Shown here: positions 1 to 5,768 of the stretch, one piece after another | How the letters are laid out: every line of letters begins with the position of its first letter | Position numbering within the stretch: position 1 is the stretch's first letter | The notes under the pieces: generated by a model | What the model was told of the DNA's origin: nothing | Databases searched by the model: none | Seen by the model: the letters and a program-made list of their open reading frames with translations, nothing else | DNA from: Thioalkalivibrio sp. | Lineage (GTDB): Bacteria; Pseudomonadota; Gammaproteobacteria; Ectothiorhodospirales; Ectothiorhodospiraceae | Assembly (NCBI GenBank): GCA_003563455.1 | Contig: PWRV01000175.1 | Span: 1-7,468, forward strand | Reading direction: 5' to 3' | DNA: 7,468 nt | Position numbers and translations under genes: made by a program

Positions 1-972
1 AAGCTGGTCAACATCGCCAGCCGCTGCGCCGGCTTCCTGACCAAGCGCTTCGACGGCACCCTGGCCGATTCGCTGCCCCGGCCCGACCTGCACCGGCAGT
101 TCGTCGAGGCCGGCGACGTGATCGCGGAGCACTACGAGGGCCGCGAGTACAGCCAGGCGGTCCGGGCGGTGATGGCGCTGGCGGACCAGGCCAACCAGTA
201 CATCGACGAGGCGCGTCCGTGGGTGCTGATCAAGGATCCCGCGCGCGGGGACGAGGTGCAGGCGATCTGCACCCAGGGCCTCGACCTGTTTCGCATCCTG
301 GTGATTTACCTGGCGCCGGTGCTTCCCCGGCTGGCGGCGCGCGCGGGCGTGTTCCTCAACCGCGAGGACCTGCGCTGGGCCGCGCGCGAGGAAGCCCTGA
401 CCGGCGGCACCATCCGGCCCTACGAGGCCCTGATGACCCGCATCGAGCCGGCGGCGGTCGAGGCCTTGATCGAGGCTTCCCGGTCCAGCCTTGCACCGGC
501 GGAAACGGCAGGCACCGGCACGCCCGCCGAGCCGGCAGCGGCTACCGGGACCCCGGCCGCAGCGATCCCCGGCGGCAAGCCCCCGGCCCCGCCGGCGGGA
601 GGTTCCGGCACAACCCCCACGGCAGCGGCGCCGGAACCCATCGCCGAGACCATCGACTACGACACCTTCGCGCGGCTCGACCTGCGCATCGCGCGCATCG
701 TCGCGGCCGAGCACGTCGAGGGCGCCGACCGGCTGCTGCGCCTGACCCTCGACCTCGGTGGCGAGCAGCGCCAGGTCTTCGCCGGCATCCGTTCCGCGTA
801 TCGCCCCGACGACCTCACCGGTCGGATGACGGTGATGGTCGCGAACCTCGCCCCCCGCAAGATGCGCTTCGGCGTCTCCGAAGGCATGGTGCTCGCGGCC
901 GGCCCCGGCGGCGAGGACATCTTCCTCCTCACCCCCGACACGGGCGCCGTCCCCGGCATGCGGGTGAAATGA
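1..972 (+). CDS. metG: Methionyl-tRNA synthetase, C-terminal part (5' end outside window)
   Basis: This enzyme charges tRNA(Met) with methionine in the cytoplasm. The reading frame is open from the first base, so the N-terminal catalytic domain with its HIGH and KMSKS motifs lies upstream, and 323 codons plus a TGA stop are visible. The fragment opens with KLVNIASRCAGF, typical of the anticodon-binding helical domain, which continues through NQYIDEARPWVLIKD to about residue 159. Fragment residues 160-217 (bases 478-651) are a low-complexity Ala/Pro/Gly/Thr linker. From YDTFARLDLRIARIV (about residue 220) to the end is the Trbp111-type OB-fold tRNA-binding and dimerisation domain, with the conserved stretch ANLAPRKMRFGVSEGM. 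The final residues are GMRVK. The domain order matches long, dimeric MetG proteins of gammaproteobacteria. Nothing suggests a frameshift. The linker is the only unusual part. Confidence 0.97.
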   Translation, partial: KLVNIASRCAGFLTKRFDGTLADSLPRPDLHRQFVEAGDVIAEHYEGREYSQAVRAVMALADQANQYIDEARPWVLIKDPARGDEVQAICTQGLDLFRILVIYLAPVLPRLAARAGVFLNREDLRWAAREEALTGGTIRPYEALMTRIEPAAVEALIEASRSSLAPAETAGTGTPAEPAAATGTPAAAIPGGKPPAPPAGGSGTTPTAAAPEPIAETIDYDTFARLDLRIARIVAAEHVEGADRLLRLTLDLGGEQRQVFAGIRSAYRPDDLTGRMTVMVANLAPRKMRFGVSEGMVLAAGPGGEDIFLLTPDTGAVPGMRVK

Positions 973-1030
973 CGGACTCGCGCGCCGTTCCCTGCGCGCG
1001 CCGAACCACCCCCCGCGAGATCCCGGCGCT

Positions 1031-1071
1031 GCCGGCGGCCGTTCCTGCGCCCGGACCGGATTGCCGCCGGC
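1031..1071. repeat. 9-bp perfect inverted repeat in the metG–mtnB gap
   Basis: GCCGGCGGC at 1031-1039 is the exact reverse complement of GCCGCCGGC at 1063-1071, giving a 9-bp all-G/C stem with a 23-base loop. No T-tract follows, so it does not look like a classical intrinsic terminator. It might slow or end transcription from metG, or be a chance pairing, which is likely in sequence this rich in G and C. Confidence 0.35.
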
Positions 1072-1091
1072 CGCGTCCCGCCGTGTCGAGG

Positions 1092-1120
1092 TTTCCTTGC
1101 ACCGTCGGGTCGCGTACCCT
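1092..1120 (+). promoter_or_regulatory. Weak promoter candidate for the mtnB-like gene
   Basis: TACCCT at 1115-1120 could serve as a -10 box, matching TATAAT at three positions. TTTCCT lies 17 bases upstream as a very poor -35. A better -35-like TTGCAC at 1097-1102 is only 12 bases from this -10, which is too close. A start near 1127 would leave a leader of about 16 bases before the ATG at 1143. This rests on loose matches only. Confidence 0.2.
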
Positions 1121-1142
1121 TCGCGCTTTTATCCGGAATCGC

Positions 1143-1766
1143 ATGATCGAAGAGACCCTCGAATTCAAGGCACAGGCGCGGGCGCTGGCGGAAGCGGGAC
1201 ACCTGTGCGCCATGCGCGGCTGGATTCCCACGAGCGTCGGACACTTTTCCGCACGGCTCAATGAAAAGCAGATCGTCATCACCGCCCCGGGCCTCGACAA
1301 GGGCCGGCTCGACGACACCGGCTTCCTGGTCGTCGACCTGGACGGCCACGTGCTGACGGGCGACCGGGAACCGGCGGCCGAGACTTTCCTCCACATCGTG
1401 ATGTATCGCCGCAGTCCCGGCATCGGCGCGGTGCTGCACAGCCACTCGGCACCGGCGACCGCGCTCTCGCGGCTGCGGCCCGAGGGGCTTCTGCTGGAGG
1501 ACTACGAAGCGCTGGCGCAGCTTTCCCCGCCGGGCTCCGGAGCCACCGGCACGGCGGTGCCGGTGTTTCCGAACACCCCCGACATCCCGCAACTGGCCGC
1601 CCAGGTGGATGACTGCATCGCCCGCCACCCGGAACTGGCCGGCTACCTGATCGCCGGACACGGCCTCTATACCTGGGGCGTCTCGGTCGAGGCGGCGCTG
1701 CGGCGCGCAGAGACCTTCGAATTCCTGTTCCAGTGCGAGGTGCTGTCCCGAACCCTCGACCGCTGA
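1143..1766 (+). CDS. mtnB: Class II aldolase-family protein, probable methylthioribulose-1-phosphate dehydratase
   Basis: MtnB converts 5-methylthioribulose 1-phosphate to 2,3-diketo-5-methylthiopentyl 1-phosphate in the cytoplasmic methionine salvage pathway. The 207-residue protein is the usual MtnB length. Visible class II aldolase/adducin features are a GW-(I/V)-P segment at residues 26-29, the probable catalytic Glu80 in EPAAETFLH, the metal-binding pair His99 and His101 in LHSHS, and the third metal ligand His173 in AGHGLYTWG. The GHGLYTWG and FEFLFQCEV stretches favour MtnB over fuculose or ribulose phosphate aldolases. The ATG at 1143 is the only good start: MIEETLEF begins the conserved fold, the frame upstream looks non-coding, and a weak GGAA lies 4 bases ahead. 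One oddity is SVGHFSARL, where relatives usually have Asn before (F/Y)S. No other methionine salvage gene is in the window. A methylthioribulose-phosphate aldolase of the same superfamily (Ald2 type) remains an alternative. Confidence 0.82.
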   Translation: MIEETLEFKAQARALAEAGHLCAMRGWIPTSVGHFSARLNEKQIVITAPGLDKGRLDDTGFLVVDLDGHVLTGDREPAAETFLHIVMYRRSPGIGAVLHSHSAPATALSRLRPEGLLLEDYEALAQLSPPGSGATGTAVPVFPNTPDIPQLAAQVDDCIARHPELAGYLIAGHGLYTWGVSVEAALRRAETFEFLFQCEVLSRTLDR

Positions 1767-1952
1767 GCGGCAGCGGCGCGAGACCGCGCGGGTCTTGGGG
1801 AGACCGGGGCAGCGGCCGGGCCGCGGTGCTATGGTCGGCGTTGAAAGTGGGTGTGAACCGGCCCTCGAGTGCAACGACCGTGCCGCCGGCGCGGTTGAGC
1901 GCGCTGCACGGGCTGTCCGATACTCTTCACGTTTTGGCCGCACGGGATTGCC
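1767..1952. other. Intergenic region upstream of the rnf operon
   Basis: This 186-base gap holds no gene. AGACC (1781-1785) and GGTCT (1791-1795) form a 5-bp stem with a GCGCG loop shortly after the mtnB stop; no T-run follows, so it is at best a weak terminator. A possible extended -10, TG-C-TATGGT (1827-1835), has no matching -35. The best promoter candidate is at 1895-1924. GTGCA (1869-1873) and TGCAC (1905-1909) form a short dyad across that promoter's -35 region, too short to call an operator. Confidence 0.7.
1895..1924 (+). promoter_or_regulatory. Candidate sigma-70 promoter for rnfABCDGE
   Basis: TTGAGC at 1895-1900 (4 of 6 matches to TTGACA) and GATACT at 1919-1924 (4 of 6 matches to TATAAT) are 18 bases apart. 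Transcription would start near 1931, giving a leader of about 22 bases before the GTG of rnfA. The gap ahead of rnfA is the natural place for the operon promoter, since the six rnf genes that follow are tightly packed. This was assigned by consensus matching by eye. Confidence 0.4.
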
Positions 1953-2531
1953 GTGGAATACGCCCTGATCCTCGTCAGCACGATCCTGGTCAACAACTTC
2001 GTTCTGGTGAAGTTCCTTGGCCTGTGTCCGTTCATGGGCGTGTCGCGCAAGGTCGAGACGGCGACCGGCATGGGGCTGGCCACCACGTTCGTGCTGACGC
2101 TGTCGGCAGTCAGCAGCTACGTGATCAACGAATACCTGCTCACGCCGCTGGGGCTCGAGTACCTGCGCACCATCGCCTTTATCCTGGTCATTGCGGCCGT
2201 GGTGCAGTTCACCGAGATGGTGGTGCACAAGACCAGCCCGCTGCTGTACAACGTGCTGGGCATCTTCCTGCCGCTGATCACCACCAACTGTGCGGTGCTC
2301 GGCGTCGCGCTGCTGAACGTGCAGGAGGCGCACGGCTTCGTCGAATCCGCCCTCTACGGGTTCGGTGCGGCGATCGGCTTCTCGATCGTCCTGATCCTGT
2401 TCTCCGCGATCCGCGAGCGCATCGCGGCCGCCGACGTCCCGGTGCCGTTTCGCGGCAGCGCGATCGCGATGATCACGGCCGGGCTGATGTCGCTCGGCTT
2501 CATGGGCTTCTCCGGACTGCTGCGGCTCTAG
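1953..2531 (+). CDS. rnfA: Rnf electron transport complex subunit RnfA (RsxA)
   Basis: RnfA is an integral inner-membrane subunit of the ion-pumping ferredoxin:NAD+ oxidoreductase. The 192-residue length matches the family (about 193). About six hydrophobic helices are visible, near residues 3-22, 37-57, 72-92, 100-120, 133-153 and 168-190. The paired half-membrane motifs GLCPFMG (Cys25) and TNCAVLG (Cys113) are both present. In this family these cysteines, with their counterparts in RnfE, hold an iron-sulfur centre within the membrane. The start is GTG at 1953: MEYALILVST is the canonical N-terminus and GGGA lies 5 bases upstream. It is homologous to RnfE at the far end of the operon. The rnfB start lies only 4 bases after the stop, so the two are surely co-transcribed. 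Confidence 0.98.
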   Translation: MEYALILVSTILVNNFVLVKFLGLCPFMGVSRKVETATGMGLATTFVLTLSAVSSYVINEYLLTPLGLEYLRTIAFILVIAAVVQFTEMVVHKTSPLLYNVLGIFLPLITTNCAVLGVALLNVQEAHGFVESALYGFGAAIGFSIVLILFSAIRERIAAADVPVPFRGSAIAMITAGLMSLGFMGFSGLLRL

Positions 2532-2535
2532 GACG

Positions 2536-3123
2536 ATGCTGAACGCCATCCTCGCCATCACCGGACTCGCCCTGGCCTTCGGGCTGATCCTCGGCTATTC
2601 GGCCCAGCGCTTCCGGGTGGAGGGCGATCCGATCGCCGACCAGGTCAACAACCTGCTGCCCCAGACGCAGTGCGGCCAGTGCAGCTATGCCGGCTGCCGT
2701 CCCTATGCCGAGGCGATCGCCGCAGGCGAGGCCGACATCAACCGCTGCCCGCCGGGCGGCGAGGCGACCGTGCTCGCACTGGCCGACCTGCTCGGGCGCG
2801 ACCCCAAGCCGCTCGAGGTCGAAGAGAAGGAAAAGGCCGTCGCCGTGATCGACGAGCAGACCTGCATCGGCTGCACGCTGTGCATCCAGGCCTGCCCGGT
2901 CGATGCGATTGTCGGCGCCGCAAAGCAGATGCACACGGTGGTCGAGCCGGAGTGCACCGGCTGCGAGCTCTGCGTCGAACCCTGCCCGGTGGACTGCATC
3001 GCGATGGTTCCGCTCGAGCGCGGCCTGCAGGACTGGCGCTGGTCGCAGCCCGCGCCCTCACCGATCGAACAGCCGCGCCGGGCCCGGCGCAAGGCCACGG
3101 AGGAGCGTCGGGAATCCGCCTGA
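2536..3123 (+). CDS. rnfB: Rnf electron transport complex iron-sulfur subunit RnfB (RsxB)
   Basis: RnfB passes electrons between ferredoxin and the rest of the Rnf complex on the cytoplasmic face. The 195-residue protein begins with one membrane anchor (about residues 3-21). A 4Fe-4S domain follows with Cys46, Cys49, Cys54 and Cys71 in QCGQCSYAGC...RCPPGG. Two ferredoxin-type 4Fe-4S motifs come next: Cys110, 113, 116, 120 (CIGCTLCIQACP) and Cys140, 143, 146, 150 (CTGCELCVEPCP), with an additional Cys154. All expected ligands for three clusters are present. The C-terminal tail after about residue 175 is basic and probably disordered (RRARRKATEERRESA). The ATG at 2536 gives the standard MLNAILAI start, though the AGGA overlapping the rnfA stop sits unusually close (2 bases), hinting at translational coupling. 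A 27-base gap separates it from rnfC. Confidence 0.98.
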   Translation: MLNAILAITGLALAFGLILGYSAQRFRVEGDPIADQVNNLLPQTQCGQCSYAGCRPYAEAIAAGEADINRCPPGGEATVLALADLLGRDPKPLEVEEKEKAVAVIDEQTCIGCTLCIQACPVDAIVGAAKQMHTVVEPECTGCELCVEPCPVDCIAMVPLERGLQDWRWSQPAPSPIEQPRRARRKATEERRESA

Positions 3124-3138
3124 ATCGGGCCCTTCCCT

Positions 3139-3144
3139 TACAAT
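3139..3144 (+). promoter_or_regulatory. Possible internal -10 box just upstream of rnfC
   Basis: TACAAT matches the sigma-70 -10 consensus at five of six positions and stands out in this GC-rich sequence. No convincing -35 lies 16-18 bases upstream (around 3116-3121). Transcription would begin close to base 3151, the first base of the rnfC start codon, so any transcript would be nearly leaderless. No Shine-Dalgarno sequence precedes rnfC. The match may be chance. Confidence 0.25.
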
Positions 3145-3150
3145 GACGGC

Positions 3151-4725
3151 ATGCAGCTTCATCACTTCCACGGTGGCCTGAAACTCGACGAGCACAAGGC
3201 CGAGAGCACCGCGCGTCCCCTGCTGACGATGGGCGTGCCGAAATACCTGTACGTGCCCTTATCGCAGCACATCGGCGCGCAGACGGAGTGCGTCGTCGAG
3301 GCGGGGGACCGCATCGCCAAGGGGCAGCGCATCGGGCGGGCCAAGGACTACATCTGCGCCAACGTGCACGCACCCACCTCGGGCTGGATCCGGGGCATCG
3401 TCGAGCACCCCGTGCCGCACCCCTCCGGCCTCAGCGCGCCCTGCATCAAGATCGAGACCGACGGCCGCGACCGGTGGGGCGATGACCGTCTGGAACCCTG
3501 GCGCGACTGGCGGGAACGCGACCCGCGCAGCCTGCGCGAACGCGTGCGCGACGCCGGTATCGTGGGCATGGGCGGGGCCGCCTTTCCCACCGCGGTAAAA
3601 CTCAATCCGCGCCCGGGCAAGCGCATTCACACGCTGGTGGTGAACGGGGCCGAGTGCGAGCCGTACATCACCTGCGACGACCTGCTGATGCGCACCCACC
3701 CCGAGGCCATCCTCGAGGGCGCGCGCATCGTCTCGCACATGGTCGGCGCCGAGCGCGTGCTGTTCGCGGTGGAGGACAACAAGCCCGAGGCTTTGCGCGC
3801 GCTGACCGACGCCGTCGCGTCGGGCGAGCACGACTTCATCCGGATCGTCTCCATCCCGAGCGTCTACCCGACCGGCGGCGAGCGGCAGCTGATCAAGGTG
3901 CTGACCGGGCGCGAGGTCCCGAGCGCCGGACTCCCCGCCGACCTCGGGATGGTCTGCCACAACACCGGCACCCTGAAGGCCATCCGGGAGGCCGTGGTGG
4001 CCGGACAACCGCTGATCTCGCGCATTGTCACCGTGACCGGGCCCGGCGTCCGGGAACCGCGCAACGTCGAGGCGCTGATCGGCACGCCGTTTGCGGACCT
4101 GGTCGCGGCGGCCGGCGGCTACCGGCCCGACGTCGATCGCCTGGTGATGGGCGGCCCGATGATGGGCTTTGCGGTCGGGGACGACGCCGTGCCGATCATC
4201 AAGGGCACCAACTGCCTGCTGGCCACCCGGCCCCAGGACACCCCGCAACCCGGCCCGGTGATGCCGTGCATCCGCTGCGGCGAATGCACCCGGGTCTGCC
4301 CCGCCAATCTGCTGCCCCAGCAGATGTACTGGTTCGCGAAGAGCAAGGACTTCGACACGATTCAGGACTACGGCCTGTTCGACTGCATCGAGTGCGGCTG
4401 CTGCGCCCAGGTCTGCCCCAGCAACATTCCGCTGGTGCAGTACTACCGCTTCGCGAAGCAGGAGATCTGGGGCCGCGAGAAGGAGCGGCAGAAGGCCGAT
4501 CTCGCCCGCGAGCGCTTCGAGTTCCGGCAACAGCGGCAGGAGCGCGAGGAACGCGAGAAAGCGGAGCGACTCGCCCGGAAGAAAGCGGCGCTGGCGAAGA
4601 AGGACAGCGCGCCGACGGAGAAGAAGGCGGCCATCGAGGATGCCATCGAACGCGCCCGCGCCCGGAAGACTGCGCAGCCAGCCGAGGAGAGATCCGCGCA
4701 GGACCGTGAGCGCGCGGACGGCTGA
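3151..4725 (+). CDS. rnfC: Rnf electron transport complex subunit RnfC (RsxC), NADH/FMN and Fe-S subunit
   Basis: RnfC is the peripheral cytoplasmic subunit that exchanges electrons with NAD(H). It is related to the flavoprotein subunit of complex I (NuoF) and to NqrA. In its 524 residues, the N-terminal domain has the FHGGL...EHKAEST signature (residues 6-20). The Gly-rich nucleotide/flavin motif GMGGAAFPT is at 139-147 and NGAECEPYI at 165-173. Two ferredoxin-type 4Fe-4S motifs follow: Cys373, 376, 379, 383 (CIRCGECTRVCP) and Cys412, 415, 418, 422 (CIECGCCAQVCP). Residues from about 440 to the end are a charged Glu/Arg/Lys/Ala-rich tail, likely helical or coiled coil. This tail is short compared with the long repetitive tail of the enterobacterial protein (about 740 residues). 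The ATG at 3151 gives the expected start; an ATG at 3143 is out of frame. The stop TGA overlaps the rnfD ATG by one base. Confidence 0.98.
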   Translation: MQLHHFHGGLKLDEHKAESTARPLLTMGVPKYLYVPLSQHIGAQTECVVEAGDRIAKGQRIGRAKDYICANVHAPTSGWIRGIVEHPVPHPSGLSAPCIKIETDGRDRWGDDRLEPWRDWRERDPRSLRERVRDAGIVGMGGAAFPTAVKLNPRPGKRIHTLVVNGAECEPYITCDDLLMRTHPEAILEGARIVSHMVGAERVLFAVEDNKPEALRALTDAVASGEHDFIRIVSIPSVYPTGGERQLIKVLTGREVPSAGLPADLGMVCHNTGTLKAIREAVVAGQPLISRIVTVTGPGVREPRNVEALIGTPFADLVAAAGGYRPDVDRLVMGGPMMGFAVGDDAVPIIKGTNCLLATRPQDTPQPGPVMPCIRCGECTRVCPANLLPQQMYWFAKSKDFDTIQDYGLFDCIECGCCAQVCPSNIPLVQYYRFAKQEIWGREKERQKADLARERFEFRQQRQEREEREKAERLARKKAALAKKDSAPTEKKAAIEDAIERARARKTAQPAEERSAQDRERADG

Positions 4726-5768
4726 TGCGCTTTCGCACCCGCACCTCGCCGCACATGGTTCCCGGCCACAGTGTCGGGGGCCTGATGCGGCAGGTGCTCT
4801 ACGCGCTGATCCCCGGCACCCTGGCGATGGCGTGGTTCTTCGGCTGGGGCGTGCTGGTCAACGTCGTGCTGTCGGTGCTGTTCGCGGTGATGTTCGAGGC
4901 GCTGATGGTGACGCTGCGGCGGCGGCCGGTCGGGGTCACGCTCGGCGATTCCAGCGCCGTGCTCGCCGGTTGGCTGTTCGCGTTGGCGATCCCGCCGCTG
5001 GCCCCCGTCTGGGTGCTGCTGGTCGGCACCGGCTTCGCGATCGTGGTGGCCAAGCCCCTCTACGGCGGGCTGGGCTACAACCCCTTCAATCCCGCGATGG
5101 TCGGCTACGTGGTGGTGCTGGTGTCGTTCCCGCGCGAGCTGTCGCTGTGGCCCTCGCCGGAAGGCCTCGCGGATGCATCGTTCACCCTGTGGCAAACGCT
5201 GCAGACCACCCTCACCGGGCGCCTGCCGGAGGGGATGGACTGGGACGCAATCACGCGCGCGACGCCGATGGACATGATGCGCGAGGCCCTCGTCTCGGGA
5301 CAGACCGTCCACGAGGTCACGCGCAGCCCGGTCTTCGGCTCTTTCTCGCAGACCGAGTGGGAATGGGCCGGCAACCTGTTCCTGCTCGGGGGCCTGTGGC
5401 TCCTGTACCGGCGCGTGATCACCTGGCACATCCCGGTGTCGATGCTGCTGAGCCTGGCCACGATCGCCGGGGTCTTCTGGGTGATCGATCCCGACCAGTT
5501 CGCCTCGCCGGCCTTCCACGTCTTCAGCGGCGCCGCGATCATCGGGGCCTTCTTCATCGCCACGGACCCGGTGTCCGCCGCCACCACCCCGCTCGGCCGG
5601 ATCCTGTTCGGCATCGGGATCGGGATCCTCACCTACATCATCCGGACCTGGGGTGGCTATCCCGACGGCGTGGCCTTCGCGGTGCTGCTGATGAACATGG
5701 TCGCGCCGACGCTCGACCACTACACCCGGCCGCGCATCTTCGGCCACTCGGGAGACGGACGTGGCTAG
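4725..5768 (+). CDS. rnfD: Rnf electron transport complex membrane subunit RnfD (RsxD), covalent FMN carrier
   Basis: RnfD is an integral membrane subunit related to NqrB and carries an FMN bound to a threonine. The 347-residue length is normal. Hydrophobic helices are visible near residues 22-60, 77-110 and 123-135, then near 214-229, 236-255, 263-281, 291-308 and 315-330. The segment between, about 137-212, is a hydrophilic loop expected on the periplasmic side. Family signatures include SPH (8-10), YNPFNPAMVGYV (118-129), FFIATDPVSA (276-285) and GYPDGVAFAVLLMNMVAP (311-328). The flavinylation site reads D174-A-I-T-R-A-T180, fitting Dxx(S/T)xAT with Thr180 as the likely FMN attachment residue, but Arg178 replaces the usual small residue. 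The ATG overlaps the rnfC stop (TGATG), and the gene ends 8 bases inside rnfG, so translation is probably coupled on both sides. Confidence 0.98.
   Translation: MRFRTRTSPHMVPGHSVGGLMRQVLYALIPGTLAMAWFFGWGVLVNVVLSVLFAVMFEALMVTLRRRPVGVTLGDSSAVLAGWLFALAIPPLAPVWVLLVGTGFAIVVAKPLYGGLGYNPFNPAMVGYVVVLVSFPRELSLWPSPEGLADASFTLWQTLQTTLTGRLPEGMDWDAITRATPMDMMREALVSGQTVHEVTRSPVFGSFSQTEWEWAGNLFLLGGLWLLYRRVITWHIPVSMLLSLATIAGVFWVIDPDQFASPAFHVFSGAAIIGAFFIATDPVSAATTPLGRILFGIGIGILTYIIRTWGGYPDGVAFAVLLMNMVAPTLDHYTRPRIFGHSGDGRG
5750..5754 (+). promoter_or_regulatory. Ribosome binding site supporting the GTG start of rnfG
   Basis: GGGAG lies inside the end of rnfD, 6 bases before the GTG at 5761. This spacing supports GTG 5761 as the rnfG start even though it overlaps rnfD by 8 bases, and the protein it gives has a normal short cytoplasmic lead before its membrane helix. 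Confidence 0.6.

Larger units (their letters stand above)
973..1142. other. Intergenic region between metG and the mtnB-like gene
   Basis: This 170-base gap is very GC-rich. It contains a repeated GCGCGC element just after the metG stop (980-985 and 994-999), which could pair around an 8-base loop but has no T-run behind it. It also contains a separate 9-bp inverted repeat (1031-1071) and a weak promoter candidate near 1092-1120. No ORF with coding character is present: the frame of the downstream gene stays open through here, but its translation is Arg/Pro-rich, as expected of a GC-rich non-coding frame. Confidence 0.8.

Noticed and set aside
219..1142. Upstream extension of the mtnB-like reading frame through the gap and into metG
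   Set aside because: The frame has no stop for over 900 bases, but the translated part is Arg/Pro/Gly-rich and overlaps metG. The conserved protein begins at the ATG at 1143.
1827..1835. Extended -10 motif TG-C-TATGGT upstream of rnfA
   Set aside because: No -35 element lies at the right spacing, and it would leave a leader of more than 100 bases; the pair at 1895-1924 is a better candidate.
657..2561. Very long - strand open frame (about 634 codons) running through metG, mtnB and rnfA
   Set aside because: It crosses three well-supported + strand genes and both gaps. Its translation is rich in Arg, Gln, His and Asp with no recognisable domain, the usual result of reading the antisense of GC-rich genes.
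3259..4530. Long - strand open frame opposite rnfC
   Set aside because: It lies wholly antisense to a clear RnfC with all its motifs. The composition (His/Gln/Asp/Ala-rich) is that of an antisense shadow.
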